19,218 nucleotides of DNA from a bacterium. Its GTDB lineage: Bacteria > Bacillota > Bacilli > Lactobacillales > Streptococcaceae. A program made the position numbers and the translations under genes. Position 1 is the stretch's first letter. The number at the start of each line of letters is the position of its first letter. Under the pieces are notes generated by a model. The model had not been told where the DNA came from. It was given only the letters and a program-made list of their open reading frames with translations, and ran no database searches. Shown in pieces: positions 1 to 7,506 of this stretch. The stretch covers positions 1 through 19,218 of the forward strand of contig CAJNCI010000018.1 in assembly GCA_905221215.1 (NCBI GenBank). The letters are read 5' to 3'.

Positions 1-4
1 TATC

Positions 5-33
5 AAAAAAGAAAGGACGAAATTCGTCCTTTC
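5..33 (-). terminator. Rho-independent terminator of the two-component operon
   Basis: The arms GAAAGGACG (11-19) and CGTCCTTTC (25-33) form a perfect 9-bp stem around a 5-nt loop. Read on the minus strand, a run of six T (5-10) follows. It lies 26 nt past the stop codon of the complete response regulator, so it ends that operon. Confidence 0.85.
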
Positions 34-58
34 TCGATCTTAGCTTTTCTTCAACCCA

Positions 59-796
59 CTACAGTTGACAAAGAGCCTGTTTTTTAAGGGTTCTTCTGGC
101 TGTTCGTGATACGGGGAAGTGCAAGCCTTCTAACAGGGTCACTTCTGTCGCAGTCATCTCTTCAATGGCCTGTAAACTAACCAACGTATTGCGATTGGCA
201 TAGACAAAGTAATCTTTTTCAGCCTTGGCAGCAATATCCTTGAGACTGCCGTAAATGGTCTTGATAGAATGATTGGCATAATAGACCTTGATACGGTGGG
301 ATTCCACTGAGGTTTCAAAGGCTAAAATCTCATGGTAGGGCAGAGTAAAGCCCCGTCTTCCCTCAAAACTATAGGTAAAGAGACGCATATTTTCCCTCTT
401 ATCCACTGCCAGTACATAGTCCAGACAGCGCTCCAACTGATGACGGTAATCTTCCTCTGGTTGATCCTTGGAAATAAAATCCAAGGCAGACAAGTGGTAG
501 CGAAAAGCTAGAGGCAAGGCCTCCGAGTGTGTGGACACAAAGACAATGCTTGTAAAAGGATCCCGCTCCCGAACCTGTTGAGCAACCTGAAAACCCCGTT
601 CACGCTCTCCATCAATCTCTAAATCTAATAAATAGAGCTGGTAATGGTCAAAATACTGAGAATACTTTTCAACGTCCCCATAGTTTTTGGCAATATCAAT
701 TTCCAATCTTAAATTACGAGAGCGACCGATATCTAGTAAAGTCTGCTCTATCCGCCCCTGCTGGACTCTGTCGTCTTCCAAAACTAAAATTCTCAT
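59..796 (-). CDS. LytTR-family response regulator (ComE/BlpR type)
   Basis: This 245-aa protein is a transcription factor of the AlgR/AgrA/LytR class, the partner of the kinase directly upstream. Residues 1-125 form the receiver: acidic pair Asp8-Asp9, phospho-acceptor Asp58 in the LYLLDLEID strand, and conserved Lys at ISKDQ. Residues about 140-240 form a LytTR DNA-binding domain, including a VYANRNTLVSL stretch and a PVSRTARR end. Members of this family bind direct-repeat promoters of competence or bacteriocin genes. The start overlaps the kinase stop as ATGA, and a GGAGAGG ribosome site sits just inside the kinase gene, so the pair is translationally coupled. It is not ComE itself as I remember that sequence, and it is only distantly like BlpR, so I give no symbol. 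No target promoter or peptide gene could be linked to it here. Confidence 0.9.
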   Translation of the reverse strand: MRILVLEDDRVQQGRIEQTLLDIGRSRNLRLEIDIAKNYGDVEKYSQYFDHYQLYLLDLEIDGERERGFQVAQQVRERDPFTSIVFVSTHSEALPLAFRYHLSALDFISKDQPEEDYRHQLERCLDYVLAVDKRENMRLFTYSFEGRRGFTLPYHEILAFETSVESHRIKVYYANHSIKTIYGSLKDIAAKAEKDYFVYANRNTLVSLQAIEEMTATEVTLLEGLHFPVSRTARRTLKKQALCQL

Positions 797-2127
797 TCCT
801 CTCCCCCTCGTTTCTCATCCTTAAATGGTAATTCTAAATCTTGTCTAAAGGTCGTCTCTCCTAGCTGAGTATCTAAGTTCAAATCATAATGAAAAACCAT
901 ATCCTCCAAGGTTGCTAAGCCCAGTCCACTGTGGTTTCCCTTGGTCGAATAACCCTTTTGACTGAGAATGCTGGGATTCAGTTCTTCTTTCTTACGAGTG
1001 TTTTCAATGATAAAACGGACACTCCTATCGCCTGCCAATAAAGCAACCCGAATCTGCGGATTTTCAGCCTCATTCGCTGCTTCTAAAGCATTTGTCGTGA
1101 GGATAGAGAGGATACGGATAGACTCCAACATCGGCAATGCCAGCTCTTCAACAACCCCCACCGTCTCCAAACTAAAATGAATTCCCTGCTTATCTGCCAC
1201 AATCATGGCTTTGGCCAAGGTATTGCGAATAGCTATATCATGGATATTGTGAAGATTAAAGGCTGTGTAATCTGCCTTTCTCAGCTTTTCATTTGTCTTT
1301 AGAAAAACATCTTGATAAATGGTAGACACCTCAGCCATGTCTTGATTCGCTATGGCAGGCTCCATGCTGGCGACAATTCCTGCAAAATCATGACGGAAAC
1401 CTCGAACTTCATCATAGAGATGACCTAGCTTATCCACTATTCCTTGCAAGGAACGATTTTCATCTTCTTGTCTCTGAATGGTCTGCTCATCACGATAAAC
1501 CTGCTCCAAATGCTTAATGTAAAAGAGCCAAGAGAAAAATAGGATGAAAATCAGGAGAGAAATGGTCGTATCAAATCGAACGTAGAAAGAACAATTTATA
1601 TTTGTCATAAACGAAGAGAATATCCTAAACACAGTCAGAGGTAGGATAATGAAAAAACTCTTATAATAGTGGGTTTTGAAAGCATCCGAAAAGAATAAAT
1701 CCAAATCCAAAGAACAACGCTTCATCATAACTACTGTCAGTACAAGAGCTAGTAGAGAAAAAATAGAATTAACAATACCATTTCCTACTTCTGATAGCAT
1801 ATCTATATCTAACATCCGAATATAGAACAATACCAATAAATAGCGAATACTCTGATAAAAACTAAAAAGATAGAGTGAAAGAAATAAAGATTCTCCTTTT
1901 TTCTTCCTATTCATATAGAAAATAAGGTAAAAAAAGATTAAAACTTCCAAATACATGATTTCAAAAAAAGTTTTACCAGCTATTGCTTGCATCATTAGTA
2001 AATAGACTATGTATCTCTTTTTACGAAATTCCGGTGTAATTTGGTAACCTAGATAGATTGGAGGAACTATAATGGAGACTATCAACAATAAAGCAAATAG
2101 AGTTTCCTTAATAAAAGTCAAAATCAT
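793..2127 (-). CDS. HPK10-type sensor histidine kinase, downstream copy (kinase B)
   Basis: This 444-aa membrane kinase is of the ComD/BlpH/AgrC class, which senses secreted peptides. Residues 1 to about 205 contain six or seven hydrophobic segments. A helical linker (about 206-240) follows, then the phosphorylation box VRGFRHDFAG with His246. A GHKL ATPase domain follows, with N-box NALEAANEAE and G-box HSGLGLATLED. From about residue 137 on it is nearly identical to the upstream kinase. Residues 1-136 are clearly different in sequence but keep short shared motifs such as SLYLF and QSIRYL. Its ATG overlaps the stop of the truncated regulator (TATGA), and no Shine-Dalgarno is visible in the preceding 15 nt (gcgtgatttgatagt), so its translation probably depends on coupling. 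Stop overlaps the start of the complete regulator. Confidence 0.88.
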   Translation of the reverse strand: MILTFIKETLFALLLIVSIIVPPIYLGYQITPEFRKKRYIVYLLMMQAIAGKTFFEIMYLEVLIFFYLIFYMNRKKKGESLFLSLYLFSFYQSIRYLLVLFYIRMLDIDMLSEVGNGIVNSIFSLLALVLTVVMMKRCSLDLDLFFSDAFKTHYYKSFFIILPLTVFRIFSSFMTNINCSFYVRFDTTISLLIFILFFSWLFYIKHLEQVYRDEQTIQRQEDENRSLQGIVDKLGHLYDEVRGFRHDFAGIVASMEPAIANQDMAEVSTIYQDVFLKTNEKLRKADYTAFNLHNIHDIAIRNTLAKAMIVADKQGIHFSLETVGVVEELALPMLESIRILSILTTNALEAANEAENPQIRVALLAGDRSVRFIIENTRKKEELNPSILSQKGYSTKGNHSGLGLATLEDMVFHYDLNLDTQLGETTFRQDLELPFKDEKRGGEE

Positions 2128-2333
2128 ACTATCAAATCACGCTCTCTATCAATCTCTAAATCCAATAAATAGAGCTGGTAATGATCAAAATACTGAGAAT
2201 ATTTCTCAACATCTCCATAGTTTTTGGCAATATCAATTTCCAATCTTAAATTGCGAGAGCGACCAATATCTAGTAAAGTCTGCTCTATCCGTCCTTGCTG
2301 GACTCTATCGTCTTCCAAAACTAAAATTCTCAT
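2124..2333 (-). pseudogene. Truncated response regulator, N-terminal fragment only
   Basis: The reading frame encodes 69 aa. The first 62 are identical to the complete regulator at 59-796, including Asp8-Asp9 and the phospho-acceptor Asp58, and the last residues (RERDLIV) are junction sequence. The rest of the receiver fold and the whole LytTR DNA-binding domain are missing, so it cannot act as a transcription factor. The DNA carries several silent differences from the complete gene, so the duplication is not brand new. Its start overlaps the stop of kinase A and its stop overlaps the start of kinase B, so it forms an unbroken translational bridge between two kinases. It may be kept only for this bridging role, which is inference. 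Confidence 0.85.
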
Positions 2334-3262
2334 TCCTCTCCCCCTCGTTTCTCATCCTTAAATGGCAATTCTAAATCTTGTCTAAAAGTCGTCTCTCCTA
2401 GCTGGGTATCTAAGTTTAAATCATAATGAAAAACCATATCCTCCAAGGTCGCTAAGCCCAGTCCACTGTGGTTGCCCTTGGTAGAGTAACCCTTTTGACT
2501 GAGAATGCTAGGATTCAGTTCTTCTTTCTTACGAGTGTTTTCAATGATAAAACGAACACTCCTATCACCTGCCAATAAAGCAACCCGAATCTGTGGATTT
2601 TCAGCCTCATTCGCTGCTTCTAAAGCATTTGTCGTGAGGATAGAGAGGATACGGATAGACTCCAACATCGGCAATGCCAGCTCTTCTACGACCCCCACCG
2701 TCTCCAAACTAAAATGAATTCCCTGCTTATCTGCCACAATCATGGCTTTGGCCAAGGTATTGCGAATGGCTATGTCATGGATATTGTGAAGATTAAAGGC
2801 TGTGTAGTCCGCTTTCCTCAGCTTGTCATTGGTCTTTAGAAAGACATCTTGATAAATGGTAGACACCTCAGCCATATCTTGATTCGCTATGGCAGGCTCC
2901 ATGCTGGCGACAATCCCTGCAAAATCATGACGGAAACCTCGAACTTCATCATATAGATGACCTAGCTTATCCACCATTCCTTGCAAGGAACGATTTTCAT
3001 CTTCCTGTCTCTGAATGGTTTGCTCATCACGATAAACCTGCTCCAAATGCTTGATGTAAAAGAGCCAAGAGAAAAAGAGAATGAAAATCAGGAGAGAAAT
3101 GGTCGTGTCAAAACGAACGTAGAAAGAACTATTTCTATTAGTCATAAACGAAGAGAATATCCTAAATCCAGTCAGAGGTAGGATAATGAAAAAACTCTTA
3201 TGATAGTGGGTTTTGAAAGCATCTGAAAAGAATAAATCCAAATCCAAAGACCAACGCTTCAT
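2138..3262 (-). repeat. Tandem duplication of kinase 3' end plus regulator 5' end
   Basis: Bases 2138-3262 align without gaps to 601-1725 at a constant offset of 1537 bases. The block covers the cytoplasmic half of the kinase and the first 62 codons of the regulator. Most differences I saw are silent. Homology ends at the left inside the regulator gene (near TCACGCTCT) and at the right in the last sensor helix (near AACGCTTCAT). The repeat unit therefore joins a regulator fragment to a kinase with a foreign sensor. Confidence 0.9.
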
Positions 3263-3676
3263 AATTTTACAACATAAAAATATTGATAATAAATCAAATA
3301 TAGCTTGATACAGCGTCGAAAACTCGTCTAAAAACAACCAATTCTCACCAGATAATACACGAAGCCAGATTGTCAAAAATAAATAGCGAATGCTTTGAAA
3401 GAAAATAAAAAGATATAAAGAAAGAAAAAGAGCTTCCACTTTTCTCCTATGCAATACCAGTAAAAAAATACAGTAAAAGAAGAGAAGGATTCCTATATGA
3501 AATAATTCTCCAAATGTTTGACGAGCAGAAAAACTAATTAAAAATACAAGGAGCCAATAACGTTTTTTATAAAATTCTGGGGAAATTTGAGCGCCTAAAA
3601 AAATAGTGGGCACTATGGTTGAAATAACTACCAAAAGTATATATATCACAGAAAATAAAAATTCTAAAATAACCAT
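2330..3676 (-). CDS. HPK10-type sensor histidine kinase, upstream copy (kinase A)
   Basis: This is a 448-aa paralogue of kinase B, with the same layout: a polytopic sensor (about residues 1-205), linker, His box RGFRHDFAG, and GHKL domain with NALEAANEAE and GLGLATLED. The C-terminal 310 residues differ from kinase B at only a few positions, while the first 140 or so diverge strongly. I chose the ATG at 3676. A TTG at 3688 also opens the frame, but it abuts the AGGAG ribosome site with no spacing, whereas the ATG is 12 nt away. The gene is first in the operon and its own promoter candidate lies at 3714-3742. The peptide ligand is unknown: no double-glycine leader peptide gene is visible beside it. 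Confidence 0.88.
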   Translation of the reverse strand: MVILEFLFSVIYILLVVISTIVPTIFLGAQISPEFYKKRYWLLVFLISFSARQTFGELFHIGILLFFYCIFLLVLHRRKVEALFLSLYLFIFFQSIRYLFLTIWLRVLSGENWLFLDEFSTLYQAIFDLLSIFLCCKIMKRWSLDLDLFFSDAFKTHYHKSFFIILPLTGFRIFSSFMTNRNSSFYVRFDTTISLLIFILFFSWLFYIKHLEQVYRDEQTIQRQEDENRSLQGMVDKLGHLYDEVRGFRHDFAGIVASMEPAIANQDMAEVSTIYQDVFLKTNDKLRKADYTAFNLHNIHDIAIRNTLAKAMIVADKQGIHFSLETVGVVEELALPMLESIRILSILTTNALEAANEAENPQIRVALLAGDRSVRFIIENTRKKEELNPSILSQKGYSTKGNHSGLGLATLEDMVFHYDLNLDTQLGETTFRQDLELPFKDEKRGGEE

Positions 3677-3713
3677 AGAATGAAACAACTCCTAATTTAT
3701 TTAAGCAAAGTAG

Positions 3714-3742
3714 TATTAATAATATTTTTCTACTCGATACAA
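3714..3742 (-). promoter_or_regulatory. Candidate promoter of the two-component operon
   Basis: On the minus strand TTGTAT (3737-3742) and TTAATA (3714-3719) are separated by 17 nt, about 40 nt upstream of the kinase A start. Both boxes are weak matches to consensus, as expected for a regulated promoter. I could not identify a convincing pair of ComE/BlpR-type direct repeats upstream. Confidence 0.35.
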
Positions 3743-3786
3743 CTCTCTAATTTTTCGTACTTTCTGAAAAACGATAAATCCACAAA

Positions 3787-3826
3787 AGGCTTTAGTTTCT
3801 TTTAAAATACAAGAAATCTAAAGCCT
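3787..3826 (-). terminator. Terminator of the first choline-binding protein gene
   Basis: AGGCTTTAG...TTTCTT (3787-3801) pairs with AAGAAA.CTAAAGCCT (3811-3826) with one bulge. On the minus strand it is followed by TTTT. It lies about 60 nt after the stop of the choline-binding protein gene at 3885 and isolates it from the kinase operon. Confidence 0.75.
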
Positions 3827-3884
3827 CTTGAAAATGATTTGCACGTTTTATTTTTTATATTCGTTGTGAAGATTGCTTATCTAT

Positions 3885-5069
3885 TTATTTTACCACAAGA
3901 ACCTTGTAATATTCATACTTATTTGGCTGTGTAATCTTAATTTTTTGACCATAGAAACCATCGATTTCTTTATCAAGATAATCTGAAACTCCTGATGGCA
4001 AGCGTTTCATCTTAAGAATTTCACCAGATTGATCCGCATAGGCTAGGAAATGATAGTGGGTTGTAGACATACCGTCATCAATCAGTACAAAGTAACCTGT
4101 TTTGAGCTTACCTTGTCCATTATCTAAATAGTATAGTTTATTGTTATTGATTGTGAAGCTAGTAGATGGAAGTCTAAGTCGTACACCTGGGTCTTCTAGA
4201 TAAAGATCATTGCCGACTTTTTTGATTTCTGATCTAGTTGTCATCTCTGGAAGTGGTAATACTCTACGACCATCTGCTCCAAAGTAATATCGACCTGGTA
4301 GATTTTGGAAATTACGAATAACAGCTTTAGGATCAATTTCTTGTCCTTCTTCTTTATTATCTACTAAAGCTAAGGTTGTATTTGCAACCTCATCTCCATA
4401 TTTGTCGGAGAACTTCTTGAACTCAGGTTTGATATACCAAGTGTTTTTATCCACGATAACATCAGTAAAGTTATTTCCGTCAAATTTTGCTGTAATCAGA
4501 TATTCATATCCATCGCCTAAACGAACAATGTCACCATTTTTATAAGGGCTATTTTGTAAAGTGAACATATGGCCATCCTTGCTGAGAATATAGCCTGTGC
4601 CATCACTAGAATTTACAACTCTATCAGAGGCCATTGCACCTGATTGTTCAAAATAATACCAATTATTATCTATGAACTCCCAACCTGTCTGCATAGAACC
4701 ACTAAAACGAAGATAGTACCATGTAGACCCTTCTTTGTACCAACCTGTACGCATGGCACCACTATCTGCTAGTGAGTACCAGGTATTGCCTTCCTTGTAC
4801 CATCCAGTACGCATAGCACCACTATCTGCTAGTGAATACCAGGTGTTACCATCTTTGAGCCAGCCTGTCTGCATTTTACCAGAACCATCGAAGTGATACC
4901 AAGAGCCAGCATTTTGCACCCATTTGTTTTTAGCGAGGCTGCCATCTTGAGAAAGATTCCAGTCAGCGCCATTTTTAACCCAAGTATCTGCAGCTTGTGC
5001 TTGATTGATTGACAAAAGCAGACCAGCACCTGCAAGCAAACCCAGTGTGAGTAGTTTAGATTTTTTCAT
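3885..5069 (-). CDS. Choline-binding surface protein, copy 1
   Basis: This 394-aa secreted protein is held on the cell surface by binding phosphocholine on teichoic acids. A signal peptide (residues 1 to about 26, cleaved after a QAQA-like site) is followed by six choline-binding (CW_binding_1) repeats at about residues 27-147, in the GW..xxxTWYxLxxSGAMRT pattern. The first repeat is degenerate. The remaining 240 residues or so form a domain I do not recognise, shared with the paralogue at 6224-7414 and containing EIDPKAVI.NFQNLP and YYFGADGR motifs. Repeats at the N-terminal side with the unique domain at the C-terminus is the reverse of many pneumococcal choline-binding proteins. I set the start at 5069: it is 8 nt from AGGAGG, while the ATG at 5075 is only 2 nt away and is ACG at that position in the paralogue. 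The function of the C-terminal domain is unknown. Confidence 0.9.
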   Translation of the reverse strand: MKKSKLLTLGLLAGAGLLLSINQAQAADTWVKNGADWNLSQDGSLAKNKWVQNAGSWYHFDGSGKMQTGWLKDGNTWYSLADSGAMRTGWYKEGNTWYSLADSGAMRTGWYKEGSTWYYLRFSGSMQTGWEFIDNNWYYFEQSGAMASDRVVNSSDGTGYILSKDGHMFTLQNSPYKNGDIVRLGDGYEYLITAKFDGNNFTDVIVDKNTWYIKPEFKKFSDKYGDEVANTTLALVDNKEEGQEIDPKAVIRNFQNLPGRYYFGADGRRVLPLPEMTTRSEIKKVGNDLYLEDPGVRLRLPSTSFTINNNKLYYLDNGQGKLKTGYFVLIDDGMSTTHYHFLAYADQSGEILKMKRLPSGVSDYLDKEIDGFYGQKIKITQPNKYEYYKVLVVK

Positions 5070-5128
5070 AGCCATTTCCTCCTTTATTGAATAGTTATAA
5101 AAAGATAGTTTTCCATCATAAACATTCT

Positions 5129-5158
5129 ACATAACTCCTAATAATCCTTAAGAGTCAA
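5129..5158 (-). promoter_or_regulatory. Weak promoter candidate for choline-binding copy 1
   Basis: On the minus strand a good -35 TTGACT (5153-5158) is followed 18 nt later by TTATGT (5129-5134), a poor -10. The same TTGACT hexamer is used in the promoter of the paralogue, which supports the -35. The -10 assignment is uncertain. Confidence 0.35.
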
Positions 5159-5181
5159 CCAACACCTTCTTTCTATCATCA

Positions 5182-5210
5182 TTGCCCACCCCACACCTTT
5201 ATGATATACT
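5182..5210 (+). promoter_or_regulatory. Promoter of the Rgg-family regulator
   Basis: TTGCCC (5182-5187) and TATACT (5205-5210) are 17 nt apart and about 57 nt upstream of the regulator ATG. It diverges from the promoter candidate of the choline-binding gene at 3885-5069, so a protein bound between them could affect both. Confidence 0.6.
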
Positions 5211-5266
5211 AAATATAAATATTTTCTTAAAACTTCTACTTTTGGAACATTTTTGGAGGCAAAAAT

Positions 5267-6142
5267 ATGCGGTGGGATATTGGTTCAGTTTATAAATACA
5301 TTCGTAAATCAAAAGGGATCACACAAAATGAGGTCTGTGGTGACTACATTACTCATTCTAACTTGTCGAAGTTTGAAAATAATCACTCTACTCCTAGGTA
5401 TGATACTATGGAATTACTTTTGAGGCAAATTGATATGAGTTTCGATGAATTTCATTATATTTGTCAACATTACCAAACGGATTCTCGTAAGAAATTATTC
5501 TCAGAATATTATCAAGTCATTTCTTCGCCTAATCTAGAAGAAATGAAGAAACTGCTATCAAAATGTCAAATTTATCTAGATGAAGTGCAGAATGATATCC
5601 CAATAGAACACGCTGTGAAAGAACTAACCATTTTTATAGAAGTGATTGAAAATCAGTTTTCCGATAAAGCCCAAGCCTTGGCTGAGGAGTTATGGAAAGA
5701 ATTGGAAAAAAGAGATCAGTGGTTCCTCTCAGATTTACGGTTGTTAGTGATGATCATTTTCCATTTCCCTGTTGATTCACTAGAAATGCTACGTCAAAGA
5801 CTTGTAAAATCTCTAAATAAATACACAGATTATCGTCCAATTCAAAGTATTCATTACTCCATTCTAGCCAATATGACACGAATGTACCTTGAAGCAAGGA
5901 AGAAAGATGACTGTCTATGCTTAATTCAAGAATGTCTTGATTTAGCAAAAATATTGAAACGATACGATTTATTAGGTGTAGCTCAAGTACGTCTGGGAAT
6001 TGTTAATGAAGATCATACTATGATTAATAAAGGATTATCCTTACTCGAATCAACAGATGAAAGTCGATTACTAGAAGAAATGAAAAGAGAAGTTAGTGAT
6101 TATTATCAAGCAGATTTTTTTGAAACAGAGACCAAACAGTAA
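5267..6142 (+). CDS. Rgg/GadR/MutR-family transcriptional regulator
   Basis: The protein is 291 aa, the usual Rgg length. Residues about 5-60 are an XRE-type helix-turn-helix (YIRKSKGITQNEV...HSNLSKFENNHSTPRYDTM...LL). The rest is an all-helical, TPR-like region typical of Rgg C-terminal domains, which in known members bind a short hydrophobic peptide pheromone imported by Opp/Ami. The start is set by GGAGG, 7 nt upstream of the ATG at 5267. It is the only plus-strand gene between two minus-strand choline-binding paralogues, so these are its most obvious candidate targets (inference from position only). I searched both flanks for a short-hydrophobic-peptide gene and found none that convinces, so the ligand is unknown. 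No frameshift or truncation is seen. Confidence 0.88.
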   Translation: MRWDIGSVYKYIRKSKGITQNEVCGDYITHSNLSKFENNHSTPRYDTMELLLRQIDMSFDEFHYICQHYQTDSRKKLFSEYYQVISSPNLEEMKKLLSKCQIYLDEVQNDIPIEHAVKELTIFIEVIENQFSDKAQALAEELWKELEKRDQWFLSDLRLLVMIIFHFPVDSLEMLRQRLVKSLNKYTDYRPIQSIHYSILANMTRMYLEARKKDDCLCLIQECLDLAKILKRYDLLGVAQVRLGIVNEDHTMINKGLSLLESTDESRLLEEMKREVSDYYQADFFETETKQ

Positions 6143-6158
6143 CTATTACTTTATGAAT

Positions 6159-6202
6159 AAAAGCGAACATGACTTCCTAGTATACAAAGCTGTTCGCTTT
6201 TT
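6159..6202. terminator. Bidirectional terminator between regulator and choline-binding copy 2
   Basis: AAAAGCGAACA (6159-6169) and TGTTCGCTTTT (6191-6201) form an 11-bp stem with a 21-nt loop. T-rich tails follow on both strands. It serves the plus-strand regulator and the convergent minus-strand gene ending at 6224. Confidence 0.85.
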
Positions 6203-6223
6203 CGTTTTACTATGTGAAATAGT

Positions 6224-7414
6224 TTATTTCACAACAGAAACATTTCCTGTTGAACTGTCATATCTAACAGTTTCTCCATAAAAACCGGAAATTCCTTTTT
6301 CAATATAATCACGGAAATCATTAGGCAAAACTTTCATCTTCACGATTTCACCAGATTCATCTGCATAGCCCAAAATATGGTGATCTTTAGATAATAATCC
6401 GTCCATAAACATTGTAAAATATCCAGTTACAAGTTTACCATTATGATCATTGGCACCTCTTAGATAAAGTTTATTGTCATTAATTGTCAATCCAGATGAG
6501 TCTAGACTAATAACTGGACTTGAGTTTTTAAGATAAAGTTCAGACCCAACTTTTTGAATAGGGAAGTGAGTAGTGAATTCTGGTAGATTCGCAACCTTAC
6601 GTCCATCTGCTCCAAAGTAATACTTATTTGGTAAGTTTTGGAAATTCTTTATGACAGCTTTAGGATCAATTTCTTCCCCTGGTTTTTTATTATCAGTAAT
6701 TGCATCTAAAGTATTTCGTTTTATATCGCCAATCTTTTGATAAGAAAAACGTTCAACAATAGGTTTGATATACCAGGCATTCTTTTCGATAACAACTCCA
6801 TCTTTCTTATGAACAAGGTGATAGTCATAACCATCAGACAAAGTAACGATATCTGTAATAACTGTATCATCAAAAGGATCTTGTTCAACCTGACTTGGGA
6901 GTTTGGTTAACATATAACCATCCTTACCAATGACATAACTTTCCCCATCGCTTGCTGGAACAGCTCTATCTGCTACCATAGCACCTGATTTTTCAAAGTA
7001 AGACCATTGACCATTTGCAGTCGCCCATCCTGTTGCCATAGCGCCACTGTCTTTGAGGTAATACCATGTAGACCCTTCTTTGTACCAACCAGTACGCATA
7101 GCACCACTATTTGCGAGTGAGTACCATGTGTTACCTTCCTTGTACCAGCCAGTGCGCATAGCGCCACTATCTGCTAGTGAGTACCAAGTATTGCCGTCTT
7201 TGAGCCAGCCTGTCTGCATTTTACCAGAACCGTCAAAATGGTACCAAGAGCCAGCATTTTGCACCCATTTGTTTTTAGCGAGGCTGCCATCTTGAGAAAG
7301 ATTCCAGTCAGCACCATTTTTAACCCAAGTATCTGCAGCCTGTACTTGATTGATAGACAATAGTAGGCCAGCACCTGCAAGCAAACCAAGTGTAAGTAGT
7401 TTAGATTTTTTCAT
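6224..7414 (-). CDS. Choline-binding surface protein, copy 2
   Basis: This 396-aa paralogue of the 3885-5069 protein has an almost identical signal peptide and first five choline-binding repeats; the sixth repeat is different (GWATANGQWSYFEKSGAM). The C-terminal domain of about 240 residues is related but clearly diverged. It shares the EIDPKAVI.NFQNLP and YFGADGR blocks, a TGYF motif, an (I/L)GYADxSGEI-type motif and the final VVK. The conserved anchor and variable effector part suggest paralogues held together by recombination in the repeats but selected for different binding or activity in the C-terminal part. The start at 7414 has AGGAGG 8 nt upstream. Transcription appears to start near 7605, which gives a leader of about 190 nt containing a palindrome and small ORFs. 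The role is unknown beyond cell-surface attachment to choline. Confidence 0.9.
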   Translation of the reverse strand: MKKSKLLTLGLLAGAGLLLSINQVQAADTWVKNGADWNLSQDGSLAKNKWVQNAGSWYHFDGSGKMQTGWLKDGNTWYSLADSGAMRTGWYKEGNTWYSLANSGAMRTGWYKEGSTWYYLKDSGAMATGWATANGQWSYFEKSGAMVADRAVPASDGESYVIGKDGYMLTKLPSQVEQDPFDDTVITDIVTLSDGYDYHLVHKKDGVVIEKNAWYIKPIVERFSYQKIGDIKRNTLDAITDNKKPGEEIDPKAVIKNFQNLPNKYYFGADGRKVANLPEFTTHFPIQKVGSELYLKNSSPVISLDSSGLTINDNKLYLRGANDHNGKLVTGYFTMFMDGLLSKDHHILGYADESGEIVKMKVLPNDFRDYIEKGISGFYGETVRYDSSTGNVSVVK

Positions 7415-7455
7415 AGCCGTTTCCTCCTAAAATAGATAAATCCAAAGCAAGAAAA

Positions 7456-7506
7456 TCAAATAGAAACGAAGTCAAAATAGATGTCAGGTTCATGAACCTG
7501 AACCAT
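7456..7506 (-). CDS. Small upstream ORF in the leader of choline-binding copy 2
   Basis: A 16-codon frame (MVQVHEPDIYFDFVSI) begins at an ATG 5 nt after AGGAG, a good ribosome site, and ends 41 nt before the main start. It lies entirely inside the predicted 5' leader, and its codons 2-8 overlap the palindrome. A second mini-frame in the same leader (MAMYF, starting 7569) also follows a G-rich site. The peptide resembles nothing I know. It may be a leader peptide or chance. Confidence 0.3.
   Translation of the reverse strand: MVQVHEPDIYFDFVSI
7484..7501. promoter_or_regulatory. 18-bp perfect palindrome in the leader
   Basis: TCAGGTTCATGAACCTGA is self-complementary over all 18 bases. As DNA it is a plausible dimeric repressor site. 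As RNA it would form a 7-bp stem with a CATG loop about 70-87 nt before the start codon of choline-binding copy 2. No copy of it is present in front of copy 1. Which protein would bind it is unknown. Confidence 0.55.

Noticed and set aside
59..3676. Calling the two-component genes comD/comE or blpH/blpR
   Set aside because: The domain class matches, but the sequences differ clearly from the ComE and BlpR I remember, and the genomic neighbours of either system are not present in the window.
3677..3688. TTG start for kinase A at 3688
   Set aside because: It directly abuts the AGGAG ribosome site with no spacing, so the ATG at 3676 is preferred, although its 12-nt spacing is a little long.
5084..5125. 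A 13-codon minus-strand frame (MFMMENYLFITIQ) just before choline-binding copy 1, with AGGAG 9 nt upstream
   Set aside because: The most likely -10 box lies right against its start, so it may not be in the transcript at all. It is shorter than known Rgg-linked peptides and has no positive N-terminus. A second tiny frame near 5170 (MMIERRCWLTLKDY) is equally unsupported.
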